64,000 nucleotides of DNA from the NCBI RefSeq assembly GCF_014201115.1, contig NZ_JACHDO010000001.1, forward strand, positions 5,208,001-5,272,000. Reading direction: 5' to 3'. Within the stretch, counting starts at the first letter, position 1; every line of letters begins with the position of its first letter. Source of the stretch: Nocardiopsis metallicus (GTDB taxonomy: Bacteria > Actinomycetota > Actinomycetes > Streptosporangiales > Streptosporangiaceae). A program made the translations under genes and the position numbers. The notes under the pieces are model-generated. The model did no database searches, was not told where the DNA came from, and saw only the letters and a list, made by a program, of their open reading frames with translations. Below, in pieces: positions 1 to 8,100 of the stretch.

Positions 1-1
1 A

Positions 2-931
2 CTGCACTGGTACGAAGGTCGGCGCCTGCGTGACTCCGCACCGGTCATGATCCCGGCTCCGTTGGTGGACTGGCCCGCTGACCCCGTGGAATCCCGTTAC
101 TTCGACCCCGGGCCGTCCGGGGCCGCGGCTGGGAACTCGGCGGAGATGGCCCTGAGGTCCGCGCTCCTGGAGGTCCTGGAGCGCGACGCGGTCATCGTGG
201 CCTGGGAGCGCGGACTGCGGCTCCCCTCCTACACCGACCCCGGGCAGGTGGCACCCGAGACGGCCGGGGCGGGGGCGGTACGCTCCGCGCTGAAGTCACT
301 GTGGTCCCTGGCGCGAGGCGAGGGCCTGGCTCCGAAGCTGGCGAGGCTGCCCACCGCGGTCCCGCAGGTGTGGTGCTTCGTGGCCGCTCTCGTGGACCCC
401 GTGCGCCCGGGTGCACTGGCCTCGGTGGGCCTGAAGGCCTCGGACCGTCCGTGGGAGGCCCTGTTGGGTGCCTTCCAGGAGGCGTGGCAGGTGCGGACCG
501 CGTTGGAGCTCTCCCGTGAGGGGCTGGGCGCGACACCTCTGGAGGGCGCCATCACCGACGAGGACGACCGCATCCGACACATGCTAACGCCCGAGGGTTT
601 CGATTCGACCCGGGACTGGGTGGAAGGGTTCGTCCCCGGGGAACGGCCTGCCCCTCCCACCCCTGTGACCAGTGAGGACCTACTCACCGGCATCCTGGCT
701 GACGGCGGGGACCCGGTGTCCGTGAACCTGACGCCGAGGCTGCCCGAGCAGCTCCAGAACATGGGCTGGCACGCGACGAAGGTGATACCGGTGGGCTATC
801 AGCACCTCCGGATGGACGAACGTCCCACGTGGAGCTGGAACCGTCCGCGCCTGGAGTCGGCCCCGGAGCGCACCGGCCTGACCGCCCGGTACGCGGGGGC
901 TTCACCGGAGCGGCCGCACCCGCTTCCCTGA
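2..931 (+). CDS. YcaO-domain protein, C-terminal part (5' end outside window)
   Basis: The reading frame is open from base 2, so the gene begins before the window; the ATG at 47 is internal. The visible 309 residues carry the YcaO ATP-binding signature, with a run of small residues followed by EVLERDAVIVAW, and the protein ends in PHPLP, the PxPxP tail typical of YcaO cyclodehydratases. YcaO enzymes use ATP to activate peptide backbone amides, most often making azolines from Cys/Ser/Thr in RiPPs. The partners are off the left edge, so the substrate cannot be named. It is distinct from the complete YcaO at 30941. A weak hairpin follows the stop. Family call is firm; pathway is unknown. Confidence 0.85.
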   Translation: MHWYEGRRLRDSAPVMIPAPLVDWPADPVESRYFDPGPSGAAAGNSAEMALRSALLEVLERDAVIVAWERGLRLPSYTDPGQVAPETAGAGAVRSALKSLWSLARGEGLAPKLARLPTAVPQVWCFVAALVDPVRPGALASVGLKASDRPWEALLGAFQEAWQVRTALELSREGLGATPLEGAITDEDDRIRHMLTPEGFDSTRDWVEGFVPGERPAPPTPVTSEDLLTGILADGGDPVSVNLTPRLPEQLQNMGWHATKVIPVGYQHLRMDERPTWSWNRPRLESAPERTGLTARYAGASPERPHPLP

Positions 932-951
932 GGACCGCGAACACCGCGGGG

Positions 952-977
952 CCCCGGGGAGATCCGTCTCCTCGGGG
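952..977 (+). terminator. Hairpin after the YcaO gene, possible terminator
   Basis: Arms of 11 bases (952-962 and 967-977) pair with one mismatch around a TCCG loop, 21 bases after the YcaO stop. There is no T-run, as is common for actinobacterial terminators. Confidence 0.45.
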
Positions 978-1113
978 TCGGCCCAGTTCTGAAAAAACAC
1001 CCCTGAACTGCTGGAACAAGAAGAAAATAGCCCGGAGATAAGGCGGGGAACGGCTCTCTTCCTACCTTGGAGACATCAGAGAACGACAGGCTGAACAGAC
1101 CGCAGGAGCAGAG

Positions 1114-1359
1114 ATGAACATCCCCCGCCTGGCCCTCACCGCTGCCGCCGCCATCGCCGCGTTCTCCTTCTTCGGAGCCTCGCCCGCTGCGGCCGCTGAA
1201 GCCCCAGTGACTCAGTCCGCCGCCTCGAACGCTCTCCCCGGACTCCCCACGACCGGCACCCCGGTCCGCATCGTGGACGAGGTCGTGACCGGTGTCTGCG
1301 GCGTCATCAAGCTGGGCCCGTGCGAGCGGGCGAACGGCGACCCCTGGAAGGACAGCTGA
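1114..1359 (+). CDS. Small secreted protein with signal peptide and two cysteines
   Basis: An 81-residue protein starting at ATG 1114 behind a good ribosome-binding site (AGGAG about 6 bases upstream). Residues 1-28 form a Sec signal peptide: positively charged start, hydrophobic core, then an Ala-rich cleavage region (SPAAAAEA). The mature part is about 53 residues, with a VCGVIKLGPC segment that could form one disulfide. I do not recognise the family. It is not an obvious RiPP precursor, because it has an N-terminal export signal rather than a leader, and it is not a chaplin. It sits between the truncated YcaO gene and the convergent SARP regulator, whose stop is only 4 bases away. Confidence 0.7.
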   Translation: MNIPRLALTAAAAIAAFSFFGASPAAAAEAPVTQSAASNALPGLPTTGTPVRIVDEVVTGVCGVIKLGPCERANGDPWKDS

Positions 1360-1363
1360 GCCG

Positions 1364-4282
1364 TCAGGCCTGTTCCGCCAGCATTCTCTCGACCATGGCG
1401 TGGGCCTCCTGGTCCCGGAGCTCCTCGTAGAGGGAGCGCGCCTGGAGCAGGGTCGAGCGACCGCTCTCCAGCTGCCCCTGGGCTAGATACGCCTTACCCA
1501 GGCTCTTGAGCAGGGCGGCCTCGCCATTCGGGTCGTTGATCCGCCGGACCAGTTCCAGGGCCGTGGTCAGCTTCTCCACCGCCGACCCGTACTCGGCCAG
1601 ATGCAGGTGGGACCGGCCGATCCACCAGTAGGCCTGGGCCCGCCCCCGAACGTCACCGATCCTTTCGGCCAGGGCCAGGGCCTCCTCCAACTCCGCCCAG
1701 CCCCGCACGGTCTCCCCGGTGAGGACCCGCAGATAGCCCAGCAGTAGGAGGCAGCGCCGCTGTCCGACCCGGTTACCGAGGCGGACCAGGCCCTCCAGTG
1801 CCCGCTCCCCGTACCCGATCGCGCCCTTGTAGTCCCCTTCCGCCCTGCACCGGAAGGCCAGGTGCGTCAACGCCAGCATCTCTCCCTGCTCGTGGCCGAG
1901 GTCGACGAACTCGGCCAGGGCGTTCTCCGTGAAACGCTGCCGTACGGAGGGCCCGTGCCGGTCCCGCAGCAGGAACCCCACCTCCGTGTCGAGGGCGGCG
2001 GCGCCCAGCCGGTCACCGCTCTCCAGCATCAGCGGCATGGCCGTGTCGTACACCTCCGTGAGGTCGTCCATGTAGCCGCGCCGGTCCAGGAAGCCGGACA
2101 GTGCCACTGCCAGCTCCCAGCACAGTCCGCTCAGACCCTCCTTCGCGGCCTGGGCCACCGCGTGGCGCAGATTGGCGCGTTCGGCCTCCAGCCAGACGTA
2201 GGGGTCGGCCAGGAGCCGGTCCACGTACCTGCGGGGCGGGCTCCAGCGCGGGGCTTCTCCCCGCACCTGGAAGGTCTCGGCCCCCGACAGCCGGTGGTTG
2301 GCCTCCTCCAGCAAGGAAAGCCAACCGCCCAACAGGCGTTCCAGGGCCTGCGCCCGCGCCTGCGGGTCCTCGCACTGGTCGAGTTTTTCCCGAGCGTAGT
2401 CACGGACCAGTTCGTGGAAGCGGTAGACGGGCTCTCCGGCCGGGTCCGCCCCCACCACGTCGAGCATGTGCGCGTCTACCAGGGGCTCGGCCATGTCCGA
2501 GGGGAAGGGGCGGTCGTCGTCGAGGACCGCGCCCGCCGCCCAGGCCGGGACGGTCGGCCCTTCGGCCAGCCCGAACAGGGAGAACACCCGGGCGCTGCGG
2601 TCATCGAGACCGTCGTGGGTGAGAGACAGGCTCGCGCGCACCGTCATGTCACCGTGGGCCAGCTCGTCCAGGCGGCGCCGCTCGTCGGAGAGGCGCTCCA
2701 CCATCGCCGCCATCGGCCAGTGCGGGCGGGCCGCCAACCGGGCCGCGACGATCCGCAGGGCCAGTGGCAGACGGCCGACCGCCTGGACCAGCGCTTGGGC
2801 GGCCTCGGGTTCGGAGCGGACCCGGTCCGGGCCCAGAACGCGGCCCAGTAGCTCCAGGGAGGTGCTCTCGGACAGGGTTCCCATCTCCACCCGGACGGCT
2901 CCGGGCAGACCGGTGAGCCGGGCCCTGGACGTGATGATCACGCCGCAGCCCGCGTCACCGGGGATGAGCGGACGCAGTTGGCTCTCGTCGGCGGCGTCGT
3001 CCAGCAGGATCAGGAGTCGGCGCCCGGCCAGGAGACCCCGGTACATGGCGGAGCGCTCATCGGTGTCCTCGGGTATCCCCTGCCCGGGAACACCAAGAGC
3101 GCGCAGGAACCGGGCCAGGACGTCGGCGGGGCCGAGGGGGACCTCCCGGCTGCCGCGCATGTCGCAGTACAACTGCCCGTCCGGGAAACTGCGGTCCGCT
3201 AGGTCATGGGCGATCCGCACGGCGGTGGAGCTCTTGCCGACCCCGGCCCGGCCCAGCAGGACGGCCACACCCACCGTGCCCGCACCGTCTTCCAGGGTCG
3301 ACTCGACAGCGTCGACAACGTCCCTTCGGCCCACGAAGTCCGCTGTGGCCGTCGGCAGCTGGAACGGGGTGATGGCGTTCGCGACCGTGACGGGGACTGC
3401 TTCGGCGACCGGTTCCACGGCGGTCGGTTCCACGGCGGTCGGAGTGGTGACCGGGGCAGGCGGGGCCGACCCTGGCTCCTCCTCCGAGAAGCTGAGTGCG
3501 GGGTCGCCCGCCAGTACCGCTCTCTCCATGTCGCGCAGGCGGCGGCCGGGTTCCAGGCCCAGCTCCTCGACAAGGAGGTCACGACCGACGCGGTAGACCT
3601 CCAGGGCCTCGGCCTGTCTGCCGGACCGGTACAGCGCGAGCATGAGCTGGGCCCGAAGGTTCTCCCGGAGCGGGTGGGCCTCGACCAGCGCGTTGATCTC
3701 CGAGACCAGCTCCGTGTGGCGCCCCAGCTCGAGCTCGATGTTGAGGTAGGCCTCGGTGGCGTCGACCCTCTCCTCCTCCAGGTGCGCCGCTTCGGAAGCC
3801 AGGCTCATGTTGTCGGCCCCGCTCAGTGCGGCGCCCCGCCAGAGGCCGACGGTGTCTCGAAGAAGAGCCGCGGCCTCCTCCCGCCGACCTTCGCGGAGCA
3901 GGATCGCGGCGTCCTTTACCTGGAGGGAGTGGAGTTGGGCGTCCACGGTCTCAGGAGCTGAGATCAGCTGGTAGCCGGGCGGTACGGTCTCGATGACGGC
4001 ACCCGTCGGGCCGAGCAGTTTGCGCAGCCGGGAGACACAGATCTGGACCTGGGTACGTGCCGTCTCGGGCGGGTCGTGCCTCCACAGGACGTCGACGATC
4101 CGATGGGTGGGCACCACACGGTTGATCTCCAGGAGCAGCAAGCAGAGCACCACCTGCTGCCGCCCGGGCGGAACTCGAACGGGCCCCTGATCCCCGATGA
4201 CCTCCAACGGTCCGAGGATACGGAAACGCGGTGAAGGCCGACCCGCTCCTGCGGTCTGAACGGCGTCGATCACGGCCCCCAT
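1364..4282 (-). CDS. SARP/AfsR-type transcriptional regulator with NB-ARC and TPR domains
   Basis: A 972-residue protein. Residues about 18-108 are an OmpR-type winged helix (ILGPLEVIG start, LRKLLGP, ETVPPGYQL end), followed by a bacterial transcriptional activation domain (about 115-260) rich in helical repeats (REEAAALLRD, GRQAEALEVYR). An NB-ARC/STAND ATPase follows with P-loop GRAGVGKSS near residue 345 and LLILLDDAADE as Walker B. The C-terminal third (about 700-970) has TPR-like helices. This is the large AfsR-like class of SARPs, usually pathway or global activators of secondary metabolism. A TAVEP repeat lies in the linker near residue 285. Its position next to a YcaO gene suggests control of the cluster off the left edge, but this is inference. 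Confidence 0.9.
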   Translation of the reverse strand: MGAVIDAVQTAGAGRPSPRFRILGPLEVIGDQGPVRVPPGRQQVVLCLLLLEINRVVPTHRIVDVLWRHDPPETARTQVQICVSRLRKLLGPTGAVIETVPPGYQLISAPETVDAQLHSLQVKDAAILLREGRREEAAALLRDTVGLWRGAALSGADNMSLASEAAHLEEERVDATEAYLNIELELGRHTELVSEINALVEAHPLRENLRAQLMLALYRSGRQAEALEVYRVGRDLLVEELGLEPGRRLRDMERAVLAGDPALSFSEEEPGSAPPAPVTTPTAVEPTAVEPVAEAVPVTVANAITPFQLPTATADFVGRRDVVDAVESTLEDGAGTVGVAVLLGRAGVGKSSTAVRIAHDLADRSFPDGQLYCDMRGSREVPLGPADVLARFLRALGVPGQGIPEDTDERSAMYRGLLAGRRLLILLDDAADESQLRPLIPGDAGCGVIITSRARLTGLPGAVRVEMGTLSESTSLELLGRVLGPDRVRSEPEAAQALVQAVGRLPLALRIVAARLAARPHWPMAAMVERLSDERRRLDELAHGDMTVRASLSLTHDGLDDRSARVFSLFGLAEGPTVPAWAAGAVLDDDRPFPSDMAEPLVDAHMLDVVGADPAGEPVYRFHELVRDYAREKLDQCEDPQARAQALERLLGGWLSLLEEANHRLSGAETFQVRGEAPRWSPPRRYVDRLLADPYVWLEAERANLRHAVAQAAKEGLSGLCWELAVALSGFLDRRGYMDDLTEVYDTAMPLMLESGDRLGAAALDTEVGFLLRDRHGPSVRQRFTENALAEFVDLGHEQGEMLALTHLAFRCRAEGDYKGAIGYGERALEGLVRLGNRVGQRRCLLLLGYLRVLTGETVRGWAELEEALALAERIGDVRGRAQAYWWIGRSHLHLAEYGSAVEKLTTALELVRRINDPNGEAALLKSLGKAYLAQGQLESGRSTLLQARSLYEELRDQEAHAMVERMLAEQA

Positions 4283-4482
4283 TCACAAACATGCCCACCC
4301 GAAATAGGCGCGCCATGGTTGTCAAACATATACCACAAGACCTCTTTTCCCGGCCCCCGGTTTTCACCTTCCAAGCTGCGGCCAACCCTGCCCCGACAGA
4401 GAGATAGCCGCCAGATAGTGAGCAAATTACCGAGTGTTTCACGATGGGGGCACCTACGCCACCCACAAACCCCGGAGCGACC

Positions 4483-4866
4483 ATGGGCTACCCAGCAGAA
4501 CGACAGCGGGACCTCACGGTCAGCGCTCTCGCCTCGACGATCGGGCGCGAGCACATCCGCCTCTCCTACGAGTACCTCAACCGCCGGGACGTCGAGGGCT
4601 ACGCCTCACTGGTAGACCCCGTGGCCCGGTTTCGCGGCCCGGGTCCGCGCCTGGCCCGGGGGCCGCAGGCGGCAGCCGAGCTCCTGATCGGCCTGCTACC
4701 GGAGACCTCCACCCACACCCTGCACAGGATCGTCATCGAGGACGACCAGGCGGCCGTCTCCGGAACTCTCACGACGGCGGACTCGACGGGGCACGATTTC
4801 GTGGACTTCTTCAGCATTTCCGATCACGGCCTCCTCCTCTCCTGGCGGAGATTTCTTTCCGCATAA
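4483..4866 (+). CDS. SnoaL/NTF2-like fold protein
   Basis: About 127 residues. The start at ATG 4483 is chosen because GGAG lies 5 bases upstream; an ATG at 4444 in the same frame lacks a clear ribosome-binding site. The sequence has the layout of SnoaL-like/NTF2 proteins: an N-terminal helix (HIRLSYEYLNRRDVEGYASLV), the conserved fragment VARFRGPGPRLARG, and beta strands ending in LLLSWRRFL. Members are small cone-shaped proteins that act as polyketide cyclases, isomerases, dehydratases or ligand carriers. There is no neighbouring polyketide synthase in view, so a role cannot be given. It is divergent from the SARP gene, with a 200-base AT-richer promoter region between them. Confidence 0.65.
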   Translation: MGYPAERQRDLTVSALASTIGREHIRLSYEYLNRRDVEGYASLVDPVARFRGPGPRLARGPQAAAELLIGLLPETSTHTLHRIVIEDDQAAVSGTLTTADSTGHDFVDFFSISDHGLLLSWRRFLSA

Positions 4867-5117
4867 CAGCAATCACAGAAAGCCACATTCGAACAATGCG
4901 TGAACGCTCGGGCACCAGTTCCGCACCGGCAGAACATGAGTACGGCTCACAAAGCGGTAGAAGGCCGAACAACCCCGTCCCCGCCGCCATTTCAGGTTAG
5001 CGACCCCGTTCGGACCGGGCGCCGGGCAGCCCTGGCCACATCCGGTCAGGGCGCACCCCGGAGAAGGTGCTGAACTGGGGTGTTCGGTAGAGTTCCGGCA
5101 CCGGTGCGGGGCGAGAA

Positions 5118-5780
5118 GTGAAGGAGTGGGTGCGCGGGATGGGTGTTTTCCTGAGTACCGCCTTCGGGTTCCCCACGGTCCTGTTCACGCCGATGCTCAT
5201 CGTCGTGCTGGGCTACTGGATCTTCGTGATCGTGGGCGCCGCCGACACCGAGATGCTGGACAGCGTGGACGCCGACGGTGACGCGGCCGGGCTGAGCGCG
5301 GTGTTCAGCAAGGCGGGGCTCGGACGGGTCCCCGTGACCGTCGCACTGACCATGCTGATCTGTGTGGCCTGGTTCGTGAGCATGATGGGAAGCATCTTGA
5401 CCACCCTCATCGAGACCACCTCCACGCCGCTGCTGTACGCGCTCGGCGCCGTGGTCCTGCTGATCGCGCTGGTCGCCGCGTGGGCGGTCACCAGCGGTGT
5501 GGTCATGGGCTTCCAGCGCTTCCTGCCCAAGCGCAAGGGCGACTCCAAGCACGAACTGGTCGGGCGCACCTGCGTGATCCGGATCGGTGAGGCCCGCGAG
5601 GACTTCGGTCAGGCCGAGATCACCACCGCGGGCGGCGCCGCCATCTCCATCCCCGTACGCACCACCAGCGGTGAGGTCCTTCCCCTGGGCAGCACCGCGC
5701 TGATCTTCGACCACAGCCCAGACGACGACGTCTTCCTGGTGACCGCCTTCGACGCCGCGCTCGACCCCGGGCCCTCCTAA
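5118..5780 (+). CDS. YqiJ-like membrane protein with OB-fold tail
   Basis: A 220-residue protein with three hydrophobic segments (near residues 15-40, 73-98 and 110-135), followed by a soluble C-terminal domain that starts at HELVGRTCVIRIGEA and looks like the small OB-fold beta barrel of YqiJ/NfeD-type proteins. YqiJ is the usual partner encoded directly upstream of the flotillin-like YqiK, which is exactly the case here (263 bases). The start is uncertain: GTG 5118 gives the longest form, and ATG 5139, with AAGGAG upstream, is an alternative. The expected role is membrane anchoring or organisation of the flotillin scaffold. Confidence 0.75.
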   Translation: MKEWVRGMGVFLSTAFGFPTVLFTPMLIVVLGYWIFVIVGAADTEMLDSVDADGDAAGLSAVFSKAGLGRVPVTVALTMLICVAWFVSMMGSILTTLIETTSTPLLYALGAVVLLIALVAAWAVTSGVVMGFQRFLPKRKGDSKHELVGRTCVIRIGEAREDFGQAEITTAGGAAISIPVRTTSGEVLPLGSTALIFDHSPDDDVFLVTAFDAALDPGPS

Positions 5781-6043
5781 CCGGCGAGCACTGCCTGACC
5801 GGCAAGAGCCGCCTGACCGTAATTCCTTGGCACCTCCAGCCGAAACATCCCCGCTGGTCGAGCACCTCCCCGTTCACCCAAGGTGAGCAGGGATGATCTT
5901 GTCCGGTTTCGGAACCGTTCGCCCTCCGGGCGCGTCACAACCCACAACGAACGCTCCTCACCTCCGGGTCGGTGACCCTCCACCCGCCGCCCCCGCCGCG
6001 GTGCCGAGCGGACCCCGTTCACTGCGCAGAAAGAGACCCCTAC

Positions 6044-8089
6044 GTGTTCCTGAGTGCTCCCTCCACCGGGCAGGAGGCGGCTGACGCGGCCTTCATCACC
6101 GTCGGCGTCGCCCTCGCCGTCGGTATCGTCGTCCTCCTCGCCCTCCTGCTGATGGTGACGAGACTGTTCCGCAAGGTCGAGCAGGGCAAGGCCCTGATCA
6201 TCTCCAAGGTCCGGGACGTCCACGTCACCTTCACCGGCGCCATCGTCCTCCCGGTCCTGCACAAGGCCGAGGTCATGGATATCTCGCTCAAGAGCCTGAC
6301 CCTGGAGCGGGGCGGCCGTGACGGCCTGACCTGCAAGGACAACATCCGCGCGGACATCAAGGTGTTCTTCTACGTCCGCGTCAACGAGACCGCCGAGGAC
6401 GTCAAGAAGGTCGCGAAGGCGATCGGCACCGCGCGCGCCAGTGACCAGGACACCCTCCAGGAGCTCTTCAACTCCAAGTTCTCCGAGGCCCTCAAGACGG
6501 TCGGCAAGCAGTTCGACTTCGAGGAGCTGTTCACCCACCGCGAGGAGTTCCGCCAGGCGATCGTGTCGCTGATCGGCACCGACCTGAACGGCTACATCCT
6601 CGAGGACGTCGCCATCGACGAGCTGGAGCAGACCCCGCTCAGCCAGCACGACGCCAACAACATCCTCGACGCGCAGGGCATCTCGAAGATCACGGAGCGC
6701 ACCGCCAAGGAGCACAAGCGCACCAACGAGTTCGAGAACGACCGCAAGAAGGAACTCGACCGCCAGAACACCGAGACCGCCGAGACCCTCGCCGAACTGG
6801 AGAAGCGCCGCGAGGAGGCCGCCGCCAAGGCCAAGCGCGAGATCGAGATCATCCGCGCCCAGGAGGAGGCCGAGACCGCCCGCGTCCAAGCCGAGGAGCG
6901 CCTCAAGGCCGAGACAGCCAACCTGCGCACCAACGAGCAGCTCGGCGTCCAGCACCAGAACCAGCAGCGTGAGATCGCGGTCGCCGAGAAGAACCGCGAG
7001 CGCGTCATCGCCATCGAGAGCGAGCGGATCGAGAAGGACCGCCTCCTGGAGGTCATCGGCCGCGAGCGCGAGACCGAGCTGAGCCGCATCGCCAAGGACA
7101 AGGAGGTCGAGGCCGAGAAGCGCGAGGTCGCCGACGTCGTCCGCGAGCGCGTGGCCGTCGACCGCACCGTCGCCGAGCAGGAAGAGGCGATCAAGAAGCT
7201 GCGCGCCGTCGAGGAGGCCGAGCGCCAGCGCCAGTCCATCATCATCCACGCCGAGGCCGAAGCTCAGGAAGCCCTGGTCAAGGACATCAAGGCCGCCGAG
7301 GCAGCCGAGGCCGCCGCCAAGCACAAGGCCCAGGAGGAGCTCACGCTCGCCGAGGCCCGCCAGCAGGCCGCCGAGCTGGACACCCGCGCCAAGATCCGCC
7401 TGGCCGAGGGTCTGCAGGCCGAGGCCGCGGCCGCCGGTCTGGCCGAGGTCCAGGTCCGCGAGCAGGACGCCGAGGCCATCGAGAAGCTCGGCCGCGCCGA
7501 GGCCGTCGTGGCCGCCGAGAAGGCCCAGGTCGAGGCCGACGCCGTCGAGAAGAAGCTGCGCGCCGAGGCCGCCGGTCTGACCGACAAGGCCGCCGCCATG
7601 GCCGCCCTGGACGAGGTCAGCCGCGAGCACGAGGAGTACCGCCTGCGCCTGGAGGCCGAGAAGGAGGTCCGCCTGGCCGGGATCGACGTCAACCGCCAGA
7701 TCGCCGAGGCCCAGGCCACGGCCATGGCCGCCGGTCTGGAGAGCGCCGACATCAACATCGTCGGCGGCGACGGCGCCTTCTTCGACCGCATGGTCAACTC
7801 CATCGGCATGGGCAAGGCCGTCGACGGCTTCGTCAACGGTTCCGAGACCGTGCAGGCGCTGGGCAGCGGCTGGCTGAGCGGCGAGGGCAACTTCGCAGGT
7901 GACATCAAGAAGATCCTGGCCGAGGCCGACACCGAGGACGTCAAGAACCTCACCGTCTCCGCCCTGCTACTCAAGCTCATCGCGGCTGGCGGCCCCGACG
8001 CGGGCAAGCTCGACAGCCTGCTCAACACCGCCCGTTCCATGGGCCTGGACCAGCTTCCCGTGAACGCTCTCGCCCCCGTGAAGCAGTGA
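6044..8089 (+). CDS. YqiK-like flotillin/SPFH-domain protein
   Basis: About 681 residues from GTG 6044 (VFLSAPSTGQ), chosen because the upstream frame is proline-rich and not conserved in character. An N-terminal transmembrane helix (about 20-42) is followed by an SPFH/band-7 domain (VEQGKALIISKVRDVHV to the LIGTDLNGYILEDVAIDEL segment). A long charged coiled coil of about 300 residues comes next, rich in E-A-E-A repeats such as RAQEEAETARVQAEERLK. The C-terminus has an ADINIVGGDGAFFDRMVNSI segment. These proteins oligomerise on the cytoplasmic face of the membrane and organise microdomains. The gene sits between the YqiJ-like gene and a giant ATPase, 11 bases from the latter, so cotranscription is very likely. 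Confidence 0.9.
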   Translation: MFLSAPSTGQEAADAAFITVGVALAVGIVVLLALLLMVTRLFRKVEQGKALIISKVRDVHVTFTGAIVLPVLHKAEVMDISLKSLTLERGGRDGLTCKDNIRADIKVFFYVRVNETAEDVKKVAKAIGTARASDQDTLQELFNSKFSEALKTVGKQFDFEELFTHREEFRQAIVSLIGTDLNGYILEDVAIDELEQTPLSQHDANNILDAQGISKITERTAKEHKRTNEFENDRKKELDRQNTETAETLAELEKRREEAAAKAKREIEIIRAQEEAETARVQAEERLKAETANLRTNEQLGVQHQNQQREIAVAEKNRERVIAIESERIEKDRLLEVIGRERETELSRIAKDKEVEAEKREVADVVRERVAVDRTVAEQEEAIKKLRAVEEAERQRQSIIIHAEAEAQEALVKDIKAAEAAEAAAKHKAQEELTLAEARQQAAELDTRAKIRLAEGLQAEAAAAGLAEVQVREQDAEAIEKLGRAEAVVAAEKAQVEADAVEKKLRAEAAGLTDKAAAMAALDEVSREHEEYRLRLEAEKEVRLAGIDVNRQIAEAQATAMAAGLESADINIVGGDGAFFDRMVNSIGMGKAVDGFVNGSETVQALGSGWLSGEGNFAGDIKKILAEADTEDVKNLTVSALLLKLIAAGGPDAGKLDSLLNTARSMGLDQLPVNALAPVKQ

Positions 8090-8100
8090 GGTAGTCCTCC

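Noticed and set aside
4997..5200. Short minus-strand frame between the SnoaL-like and YqiJ-like genes
   Set aside because: It overlaps the YqiJ-like start region, lacks a ribosome-binding site and has no recognisable sequence character.
5777..7630. A 617-codon minus-strand frame opposite the flotillin gene
   Set aside because: Almost pure Leu/Gly/Ala/Asp repeats produced by antisense reading of the E-A-rich coiled coil.
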